Assembly: GCA_025457985.1 (NCBI GenBank) | Contig: JALOTI010000030.1 | Location: 1-10,239 of the forward strand | DNA length: 10,239 nucleotides | DNA from: Leptospira sp. | GTDB taxonomy: Bacteria > Spirochaetota > Leptospiria > Leptospirales > Leptospiraceae | Reading direction: 5' to 3' | Shown here: piece by piece, positions 4,840 to 10,239 of the stretch | How the letters are laid out: each line of letters begins with the position of its first letter | Numbering within the stretch: the stretch's first letter is position 1 | Position numbers and translations under genes: made by a program | Notes under the pieces: generated by a model | Told to the model about the DNA's origin: nothing | The model's database searches: none | The model's input: the letters and a program-made list of their open reading frames with translations, nothing else

Positions 4840-5739
4840 ATGGAGAATCCGTTTTCGTCAAATTACCGAGATAAGTCAGATGACGAGCTTATTGAAAGTG
4901 CAGTAAATGGCTCTATGTCTGCCTTAGAAGCTTTAATCAACAGGCACCAACATTTTATATATAACATAGCCTTAAAAATGATGGGAAATGTTCAGGATGC
5001 TCAAGACATTACACAAGAAGTTTTAATCAAAATATTTACCAAGCTTTCTCAGTTCAAAAAGGAGAGCAACTTCAGAACCTGGCTATATCGGATTACTTTT
5101 AATCACTTTCTGCAAATGAAAAAGTCAAAGTTAGAATTTGCAACTGATTCATTTGAAATGGTTGAAAAGCAGCTTGATTCAATTCCGAGTCAAAGTTTAT
5201 CCTTATTGGAAGTATCTGAGATGAGAGATGAAATTGAAGAAACAAAACTATCCTGTATGAGTGGAATGTTGTTGTGTCTGGAACGTGACCAAAGATTGGT
5301 ATTCATACTTGGCGAGTTATTCAATGTCAATCATGATTTAGGATCAAATCTATTGAATATTTCAAAAGATAATTTTAGGCAGAAGTTGTCAAGGGCACGA
5401 AAAGATCTTTACAACTTTATGAATAGAAAGTGCGGGCTTATAAGAAACGAGAATCCTTGCAGGTGTTCAGGTAAGACAAAGGGATTCATTCAAGCAGGAA
5501 AAGTTAATCCTGACAATTTACACTTTAACAAAGACTATCTGAAAACCATACAGGAAGTAATCGGACAAAAAAAGGATGAATATGATGATTTTGTAACTGA
5601 GAATTATGCCGTCATTTTCACTAAACATCCTTTTCAAGAAAAAGATCACAGACAAATCATATTTAACCGATTAATCAATAATGAATCATTGAGCAATATT
5701 TTTAATCTCAAAGATAATGATAGCATACCAAAACAATAA
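4840..5739 (+). CDS. ECF-type RNA polymerase sigma factor with cysteine-bearing C-terminal extension
   Basis: A 299-residue sigma-70-family protein. Region 2 covers roughly residues 14-95 (DDELIESAVNGSMSALEAL, NVQDAQDITQEVLIKIF, FRTWLYRITFN), the part that binds core polymerase and the -10 element. Region 4 covers about 137-196 (LERDQRLVFILGELF, NISKDNFRQKLSRARKDL), the -35-binding helix-turn-helix. About 100 extra residues follow, far beyond the usual 160-200 of ECF factors. They begin with a cysteine cluster, Cys198-x8-Cys207-x-Cys209 (KCGL...NPCRCSGKTKGFI), that could bind a metal or respond to redox state. No separate anti-sigma gene is adjacent, so the extension may be a built-in regulator (inference). 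No Shine-Dalgarno sequence is evident. The DoxX-like and DUF2892 genes upstream are probable functional partners. Confidence 0.88.
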   Translation: MENPFSSNYRDKSDDELIESAVNGSMSALEALINRHQHFIYNIALKMMGNVQDAQDITQEVLIKIFTKLSQFKKESNFRTWLYRITFNHFLQMKKSKLEFATDSFEMVEKQLDSIPSQSLSLLEVSEMRDEIEETKLSCMSGMLLCLERDQRLVFILGELFNVNHDLGSNLLNISKDNFRQKLSRARKDLYNFMNRKCGLIRNENPCRCSGKTKGFIQAGKVNPDNLHFNKDYLKTIQEVIGQKKDEYDDFVTENYAVIFTKHPFQEKDHRQIIFNRLINNESLSNIFNLKDNDSIPKQ

Positions 5740-5760
5740 GTGCAAATTTTGATCAATGTA

Positions 5761-5888
5761 AAATATAGTCCCCTGTAAGCCAACTATATTTCCATATTGA
5801 GCAATCCGTCCCGCATAACGGAAACTATTTCAGGATATGAGAACTTAGTTGTGGAAAAACTCTTATGAAATTCCTATGTGGTGAAGAT
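5761..5888 (+). repeat. dispersed repeat copy D (short form)
   Basis: Perfect 9-bp inverted repeat AAATATAGT (5761-5769) / ACTATATTT (5783-5791) with loop CCCCTGTAAGCCA, as in copy B. The core is 86/87 identical to copy A instead of B, so this copy is a mosaic. Its end supplies ATG AAA TTC CTA TGT GGT GAA GAT, in frame with the ankyrin gene. Similarity to copy B ends exactly before the next ATG (5889). Confidence 0.87.
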
Positions 5889-6154
5889 ATGTCGGCATTA
5901 GACCAGGCAATTATCAATGAAAATCGACAAGCAACAAAACTTTTATTAATCCTTGAAAAGGATATCAATGGATTGGATTCCTATGGATCGACGAAACTCC
6001 ACAGTGCCATTTTAAATGAAAGGTTTGATTTGATTCAAATCCTTCTAGATGCAGGGGCAGATCGGAACTCAAAAGACAAATGGGGAGTATCAGCCATTGA
6101 TTTTGCCAAAAGATAAACCATTCAAAAGTAATTAAACTTCTATTAGAAGATTGA
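5865..6154 (+). pseudogene. ankyrin-repeat protein gene, frameshifted near the 3' end
   Basis: Ankyrin repeats are visible: NENRQATKLLLILEKDINGLDSYG, then STKLHSAILNERFDLIQILLDAGADRNSKDKWG, then SAIDFAK. Ankyrin repeats mediate protein-protein contacts; the partner is unknown. The frame from 5865 stops at 6116, but the next frame continues the third repeat as NHSKVIKLLLED and stops at 6152-6154, so a one-base deletion in the A-rich stretch at 6106-6116 best explains the break. The repaired protein would have about 96 residues. The first eight codons (MKFLCGED) come from repeat copy D. The ATG at 5889, preceded by GGTGAAGAT, is an alternative start that makes the gene entirely unique sequence. 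The 5'-GGA of GGAAAAACTCTT could serve the first ATG. It may still yield a short functional protein. Confidence 0.72.
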
Positions 6155-6370
6155 GAATTGTGTAAAACATGATTCAAACTTGGAAGTAAGGTCATAAAGA
6201 AATCGACAAAGACCATTTAACAGGTATAGTTCTTTTTTTGAATAAAATCAAATAAGTTTTAGAATATATATACATTCGATAGACTCTATTTCCGTTACTT
6301 AAAAAAATTTGGAAAATAACAATTATTTTTGGATGCACAATTTCAAAATTTAGAATATTTGCTTGTCTTC

Positions 6371-6411
6371 TTGACACTTAAAATTTTAGCATCTTAAGTC
6401 CATATTTGAGG
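6371..6411 (+). promoter_or_regulatory. probable promoter and ribosome binding site of lipoprotein gene
   Basis: A consensus -35 TTGACA (6371-6376) has, after 17 nt, only a weak -10 candidate TTAAGT (6394-6399). GAGG (6408-6411) lies 5 nt before the ATG at 6417. The preceding stretch 6155-6370 is AT-rich with no gene or strong structure that I can see. Confidence 0.4.
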
Positions 6412-6416
6412 TAAAA

Positions 6417-6953
6417 ATGAAATTTATAATAAAAGCAATTTTGTTAGTCGCTATTTGTGCTACAATAAATTGTAGGAATACCAAAGAAGAAGACCTAATT
6501 GATGGTTTTAAACTCTCAGGGGACAAGGATTTGGATCTCCTTATTTTGTTAGCTGCAACTAACCAAGGCTCCCCATGTCAAAAGACGATTGAGACTGGTT
6601 CCACTGCTTTTACATATGAGGGTCCTTCCCTTACTATCTGTGGCGGAGCTAATATGACGGGAACAATCACATTCCCTGAAAGTGGAAATTACAAAGTCAC
6701 TGTAAAACCTGGAAGTATTGTTCTCAGCTCTCCCAGATGTAATTCAGTTACTGTTACAACATCAGTTCTATTAAAAGATAATACGACTTCTTTAATATCT
6801 TCGTCAGGCGGTGAGACAACCTCTACACTAGCTTTAACTTCAGGCAAAACTTACACGATTGACTACATTCGACCTTCAACAAATTTTAGCTGTTTGGGTG
6901 CTCCCCCTTCGATTAGAGTCAATAACTTCCAAATCATTTTTACAAAAGAGTAA
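6417..6953 (+). CDS. small secreted lipoprotein, function unknown
   Basis: A 178-residue protein with an N-terminal signal (KFIIKAILLVAICATIN) and a probable lipidated Cys19 in a spirochaete-style lipobox (ATINC). The mature part starts with a charged linker (RNTKEEDLIDGFKLSGDKDLD). It then shows a beta-rich, Thr/Ser/Gly-rich body with evenly spaced strands (TAFTYEGPSLTICGG, GTITFPESGNYKVTVKPGSIVL, SVTVTTSVLLKDN, TLALTSGKTYTIDYI, IRVNNFQIIF), compatible with a beta-sandwich. Four further Cys (residues 54, 75, 102 and 160) could form two disulfides. I do not recognise a family. It is probably anchored in a cell-envelope membrane or surface exposed. It lies in the module between repeat copies D and E. 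Confidence 0.78.
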   Translation: MKFIIKAILLVAICATINCRNTKEEDLIDGFKLSGDKDLDLLILLAATNQGSPCQKTIETGSTAFTYEGPSLTICGGANMTGTITFPESGNYKVTVKPGSIVLSSPRCNSVTVTTSVLLKDNTTSLISSSGGETTSTLALTSGKTYTIDYIRPSTNFSCLGAPPSIRVNNFQIIFTKE

Positions 6954-6961
6954 CGAACAAA

Positions 6962-6989
6962 GTTCCGGGTCATTTCAATTTCTCGGAAC
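6962..6989 (+). terminator. terminator-like hairpin after lipoprotein gene
   Basis: GTTCCGGG (6962-6969) pairs with CTCGGAAC (6982-6989) over 8 positions including one G-U, with a 12-nt loop. It starts 9 nt after the stop codon. The 3' flank (TCCTCATATTCCTC) is pyrimidine-rich but not a clean U-tract, so efficiency is uncertain. From here to 7124 I see nothing else. Confidence 0.45.
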
Positions 6990-7124
6990 TCCTCATATTC
7001 CTCAAATCCAAACCATTTAGAGAATGAGTTGGATTGCAAACAGTCTGATTGCACAATAAAATGGAACTAATTGTTACTTCTTTCGTTAACTGGTCCAAAA
7101 GTAAAATCTTGTTAAAGAGTAAAA

Positions 7125-7303
7125 AATAGAGTCGCCTATAAGCCTGTTGGATTCCTGCACTTCGACACCTGCCCTGAGATTGTCGAATGGGTCGAAGCGA
7201 ACTCATCACTAGTAACGAGCAATCTGTCCCGCATAACGGAGATCGTTTCTGGATATGGGGACTTAGTTGTGGAAAAACTCTTATGAAATGCCTACGCAGT
7301 GAA
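7125..7303 (+). repeat. dispersed repeat copy E (long, REP-containing form)
   Basis: The start hairpin AATAG (7125-7129)/CTGTT (7144-7148) encloses the CGCCTATAAGCC loop, as in copy A. A REP-like stretch follows, with TTCGAC (7161-7166) pairing with GTCGAA (7182-7187). The core GTCCCGCATAACGG is intact, with GAGATCG replacing the usual AAACCAT-type loop bases. It ends ATG AAA TGC CTA CGC AGT GAA. The in-frame continuation from 7283 runs to 7402 (39 codons, ending PLGAPLQNPGW) and has no recognisable family; I do not call it a gene. Confidence 0.83.
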
Positions 7304-7554
7304 ACAAATAATCATTCACATACAACTCTTAAGCCAGATCATAGTGCTCCCTGGATCGATATATACCCGTTAGGAGCTCCCCTACAGAATCCGGGTTGGT
7401 AGCGATTTTTATGACAGAAATCTGGGAAATATTAAAAAAATCTAGAGGATAACTCTCAGAGAAACTGCCGTCCGCCCCCCAAACAACCAAGCCACTAGTA
7501 TCGTATTCTTAAGTTATATATTGACAATTTAACATATAGTAATACGTTAGACGA
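7304..7554. other. intergenic stretch before second lipoprotein gene
   Basis: No convincing gene. A consensus-like TTGACA sits at 7521-7526, but the nearest -10-like box, TAATAC (7540-7545), is only 13 nt away, too close for a standard promoter. The start at 7555 also lacks a clear Shine-Dalgarno sequence, so how the downstream gene is expressed is not visible. Confidence 0.4.
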
Positions 7555-8253
7555 ATGAGAAAATATAAGCTACTTTTTAATTTTATTTGTATTTTGACCA
7601 TCCAATGCGGAACACCGTTCTCACCTAGAGAGCAGTGTTATAAAGAGGAATTTTGTGAGACAGCTGGAGGTGATTGTTTAATCGGAACCTTATTCATTAC
7701 TTCTTTGTTTACACCATCTTCTAGTTCATCTAACGCGAGCAATGTTGGATCTACTTCCAGCGAATTTGAAACCAACGATAACTTTGTAAATTCTAGTTTT
7801 TTATTTCCTAGCAACACGTCCCTATTTACGGGTCGAGCTGGCACGATCTCGTCTGCTTCCGACGTAGATATCTACGCTATTAGTTTTACTACAAGTTCTG
7901 GACCAAGTACAAGAGCTCTGTATCTAAGTAAGGTTTCCGGTTCGGCAACATGTAACGCCTACACCCGATCTTCGCAATCATTTGCCGCAAACAATGCAAT
8001 AGATGGAACTTTCACTTTGGTGGGAGCACTAACATCGACGACTCGGACCATTACACAAAATTTATCGGACACATCCTATGTGTATATATTGTGTTCGGGG
8101 AATAGCGGAGATACTTACGAAATCAGAGCTGGTCTCGATTTGGCAAATAGCAACAGTAGTTCTCTTACTTCTCTTTCGAATATTTTACTTTTGTCCTGTG
8201 TAGATGCGAAACGGTCTTGTATTGCGTATTGTGATAGCAAACACGCTTTTTAA
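7555..8253 (+). CDS. Ser/Thr-rich secreted lipoprotein with PPC-like beta domain
   Basis: A 232-residue protein. The signal peptide ends in a spirochaete-type lipobox (LTIQC) with probable lipid attachment at Cys18. A Cys-containing linker follows (EQCYKEEFCETAGGDC), then a Ser/Asn-rich spacer (PSSSSSNASNVGSTSS). The middle region reads EFETNDNFVNSSFLF, RAGTISSASDVDIYAISFT and later YVYILCSGNSGDTYEIRAG. That order (E-NDxF, a G-I-x-DVDxYxF element, then a closing strand) resembles the bacterial pre-peptidase C-terminal (PPC) domain, usually found on secreted or surface proteins. The resemblance is by pattern only. The C-terminus is Cys-rich (LLSCVDAKRSCIAYCDSKH), suggesting disulfides in the periplasm or outside the cell. 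It lies downstream of repeat copy E; no terminator or operon partner is evident. Confidence 0.78.
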   Translation: MRKYKLLFNFICILTIQCGTPFSPREQCYKEEFCETAGGDCLIGTLFITSLFTPSSSSSNASNVGSTSSEFETNDNFVNSSFLFPSNTSLFTGRAGTISSASDVDIYAISFTTSSGPSTRALYLSKVSGSATCNAYTRSSQSFAANNAIDGTFTLVGALTSTTRTITQNLSDTSYVYILCSGNSGDTYEIRAGLDLANSNSSSLTSLSNILLLSCVDAKRSCIAYCDSKHAF

Positions 8254-8319
8254 ATTTGCTAAACGATGTTTTGCTAAGAAGATAAATATCTAGGTCTTTA
8301 TAAGGATTTTCAAATAGGA

Positions 8320-9441
8320 TCAATTCCTTTTTGGGTCTGGTTTGGCATTTCGATCTCTGAATTCACTCGGAGTGCATCCTACTTCTTCTCGAAAGGCTCG
8401 GAGAAAACTCGTTTTTGAATTGAATCCAGCGTCGAGGCCGATTCGTAAGATCGGGTAATCTGTTTGCATGAGGAGCTCCTTCGAGTTTTGTATCCTATAC
8501 TCTCTGATGAGCTCTAAAAAACTTTTACGGAAGTAGCGATTTACAACCTGTGATACTGTTTGGTGGTTAGTTTTTAAATGTTTGGCGATTAAGTCTAAAC
8601 TAAGTTCCGAATCCTTATATATTTCTTTTTCGTTTAATAGAGATTTTATCTTCTCCCCCATTTCTTCTAATTGACTTTGGGACAAAAAGGATTTTGTATA
8701 CTTAAGTTCCGTATTGGGTTCGGACAAACTTTTGTTAGCTTCCGTTTGATTTTGATTTGATTCGGAGTAAAACCGAAACCAGGCAAAACCAAGTACCCAT
8801 ATCGCAATGGCAATACTTGTTACGGTATCAACTCTTCTGTCTTCAACGAATATATAAAGGATACATATAGTTAAGAAGATAAAGGATGAGGTTCTCAGAT
8901 ATCTCTGAAATAATTTTACTTCCTGTAAAGATTCCTTTGGAAATTCATCTTCAAATGCTTTCAAGCGGAAATAAACTCGCCCAAAGAAAACTGCATTTGC
9001 AAAGACGGCAAGCAAACTCATAGATGTGCACTCTGGATGAGGAGAGATTAAATCCTCACGGATAAAGGCTAATTTCTCAGCAGAGCTTTGCAGAAAAAAA
9101 GGAAATGAATAGATGAGAATTCCCATGGGAACCAAAAAAGGAAGGTATTCCCCCCAAAAGTCTTTTGGATAACCTAGGTGTGCTCGAATTGCTATCCCAA
9201 ATATCGGTCCAATTAGAGCACCCAATAAAAATCCGATCCTAGCCATATGCGGAAACTCTAAAGCCAATCCGTTCAAATACAGAATGGAGAAGCCGAATAC
9301 CAAAGATAAGATTAGAAACGAAAATGCCATCGGAAGTGAACCTACCTTCCAATCGCGAAGCCGGAAGTAGTAGAAAAATAGAAGCAAACATTGAATGAAG
9401 CCAAAACCCAAAAATATAGAAATAAATAGAGAAGGTATCAT
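8320..9441 (-). CDS. membrane-anchored AraC-family transcriptional regulator
   Basis: A 373-residue protein. The first 225 residues hold about seven hydrophobic helices (near 3-24, 38-58, 68-88, 98-118, 139-157, 184-200 and 206-224), a sensor-like membrane domain. A polar linker (226-255) leads to a C-terminal AraC/XylS DNA-binding domain (about 260-362) with two helix-turn-helix units: LSLDLIAKHLKTNHQTVSQV, and ILRIGLDAGFNSKTSFLRAF followed by the diagnostic GCTPSEFR. The architecture implies a signal sensed in or at the inner membrane and DNA bound from there. The ligand is unknown. It is divergent from an outer-membrane protein gene, with 82 nt between start codons that hold a 16-bp palindrome, so that gene and the regulator itself are plausible targets (inference). 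The gene appears intact. No strong Shine-Dalgarno sequence is seen. Confidence 0.9.
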   Translation of the reverse strand: MIPSLFISIFLGFGFIQCLLLFFYYFRLRDWKVGSLPMAFSFLILSLVFGFSILYLNGLALEFPHMARIGFLLGALIGPIFGIAIRAHLGYPKDFWGEYLPFLVPMGILIYSFPFFLQSSAEKLAFIREDLISPHPECTSMSLLAVFANAVFFGRVYFRLKAFEDEFPKESLQEVKLFQRYLRTSSFIFLTICILYIFVEDRRVDTVTSIAIAIWVLGFAWFRFYSESNQNQTEANKSLSEPNTELKYTKSFLSQSQLEEMGEKIKSLLNEKEIYKDSELSLDLIAKHLKTNHQTVSQVVNRYFRKSFLELIREYRIQNSKELLMQTDYPILRIGLDAGFNSKTSFLRAFREEVGCTPSEFRDRNAKPDPKRN

Positions 9442-9455
9442 GAATTAATTGGTTC

Positions 9456-9471
9456 CATCCGATCGGGTGGT
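9456..9471. promoter_or_regulatory. candidate operator palindrome in the divergent intergenic region
   Basis: CCATCCGATCGGGTGG is a 16-bp palindrome with a single mismatched pair and a perfect central CCGATCGG. It lies 14 nt upstream of the AraC-type regulator start and 52 nt upstream of the outer-membrane protein start. Its position suggests a regulatory site; AraC-family proteins more often use direct repeats, so another regulator is possible. Confidence 0.4.
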
Positions 9472-9523
9472 GCGACAGCGATTCGACTTTGGGCTACACT
9501 GGAGGCTAAAACAAGGAGACTCT

Positions 9524-10239
9524 ATGTCAAGAATCTTTACACTTTCGCTTTTTTCGCTTCTATTGGTAGTACAAACCCAATCCATATTTTCCGATTCGAT
9601 TTCCGTCCAAACTGGAGTGAGTCAACCACTTATTGGAGGATGGAATATTGCAGGGACATACTATGGAGAAAAGTTTCTATTCGGTTATTCCCACGGTTCT
9701 AATTTAAATTTTGATGCAAGAAACGGAGTAGCACTCACTCCGGATGAAAAAGCACAAAGATTAAAAATCAACCTACCATATACAACTGGCTTCAGCCTTG
9801 GTTATCTTTTTACGCCTAACTTAGATTTGAGACTTGAGTTTAAAGAACATTTTTACAGAGTTCAGTCTGAAAATGGTCTAGATGATTTATTTTTATCTCA
9901 ATCAATAGGATTACGCACTGATGTTCCTCTTCTTGGAAACGAAGCTGAGGTGTGGCTCCCAAGGCAAAATCCTAACAAAGATTTTGTGGAAGCGACAATC
10001 GAAAAAGCATTAGCTTCTGAACTTATCTACGGTGCAAAGTATATAACACCAGGAAGCACTCATAGATACCGTACTCGATCTGTTGGTCTTGGACTGTATT
10101 ACCGATACTTTCCTCTGGGTGGGAAAGAAGGACTTATGTTGGAGCCATCGATTCGATTTTGGCCAAATGTTTGGGCTGATTCCCCAGAGAAAGTTGCCTT
10201 CGAAAGCCAATTTGGTTTATTAGGAATTCATAAAGCACA
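9524..10239 (+). CDS. putative outer-membrane beta-barrel protein (partial, runs off the window)
   Basis: The frame is open from the ATG at 9524 to the end of the window (at least 238 residues). A strong Shine-Dalgarno AAGGAG (9513-9518) is 5 nt upstream. The N-terminus MSRIFTLSLFSLLLVVQTQSIFSDS is a signal peptide, probably cleaved near residue 23, with no lipobox. The mature part alternates amphipathic strands ending in aromatic residues (WNIAGTYYGEKFLFGYSHG, TGFSLGYLFTPNLDLRLEFKEHFYRV, VGLGLYYRYFPLGG, LMLEPSIRFWPNVW), the texture of an outer-membrane beta-barrel. Starting with SVQTGVSQPLIGGWNIAGTYYG and continuing with FTPNLDLRLEF is typical of OmpA/OmpW-like small barrels. The family is not pinned down. 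Divergent from the AraC-type regulator and possibly controlled by it. Confidence 0.75.
   Translation, partial: MSRIFTLSLFSLLLVVQTQSIFSDSISVQTGVSQPLIGGWNIAGTYYGEKFLFGYSHGSNLNFDARNGVALTPDEKAQRLKINLPYTTGFSLGYLFTPNLDLRLEFKEHFYRVQSENGLDDLFLSQSIGLRTDVPLLGNEAEVWLPRQNPNKDFVEATIEKALASELIYGAKYITPGSTHRYRTRSVGLGLYYRYFPLGGKEGLMLEPSIRFWPNVWADSPEKVAFESQFGLLGIHKA

Noticed and set aside
1461..7303. CRISPR array
   Set aside because: The repeats are 113-194 bp, only five, and separated by 0.7-2 kb of genes; no short regular spacers.
7187..7402. Plus-strand frame of 71 codons across repeat copy E
   Set aside because: More than half is the noncoding repeat core and the tail has no recognisable family or ribosome binding site of its own.
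10010..10210. Minus-strand frame of 66 codons
   Set aside because: It is antisense to the open, Shine-Dalgarno-preceded outer-membrane protein gene that runs off the window.
1..10239. tRNA or rRNA genes, or a transposase gene
   Set aside because: None seen on either strand; the only mobile-element signal is the intron remnant and noncoding repeats.

Overview
The window is AT-rich and looks like a chromosomal accessory region of a spirochaete, most probably Leptospira. The grounds are: several small secreted lipoproteins with relaxed lipoboxes (LTIQC, ATINC), three PIN-domain toxin-antitoxin (TA) operons in 3 kb, a membrane-anchored AraC-type regulator, and dispersed palindromic repeats. Genus assignment is inference from gene style, not a database match.

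Layout. 33-574: a secreted protein gene that looks split by a frameshift. 632-759: a GC-richer attC-like/repeat block. 769-3609: three TA operons, all on the minus strand (VapB-VapC; Phd/YefM-PIN; Phd/YefM-PIN). In each, antitoxin and toxin overlap by 4 nt, and in each the promoter places the predicted transcription start almost on the antitoxin start codon. 3736-4105: a degenerate group II intron remnant with no reverse transcriptase, keeping a 34-nt domain V and a domain VI. 4179-5739: a plus-strand group of a DUF2892-like membrane protein, a DoxX-like membrane protein and an ECF-type sigma factor with a cysteine-bearing C-terminal extension. 5865-6154: a frameshifted ankyrin-repeat gene. 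6417-6953 and 7555-8253: two lipoprotein genes. 8320-9441 (minus): a multi-TM AraC-family regulator, divergent from a partial outer-membrane protein gene that starts at 9524 and runs off the window.

The main signal is a family of five same-orientation dispersed repeats (A 1461-1654, B 2796-2922, C 3623-3735, D 5761-5888, E 7125-7303). All share a core around GCATAACGG and all lose similarity at the same 3' boundary (GGTGAA or GGTGAAG). They cut the region into four discrete modules: TA2; TA3; intron remnant plus DUF2892-DoxX-sigma; ankyrin plus lipoprotein. TA1 sits between the attC-like block and repeat A. The TA3 module fits between its repeats with only 23 and 13 nt to spare. The copies are mosaics of each other. 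This looks like a cassette array, perhaps integron-like or built by recombination between repeats, stabilised by TA modules. No recombinase gene is present in the window, so the mechanism is open.
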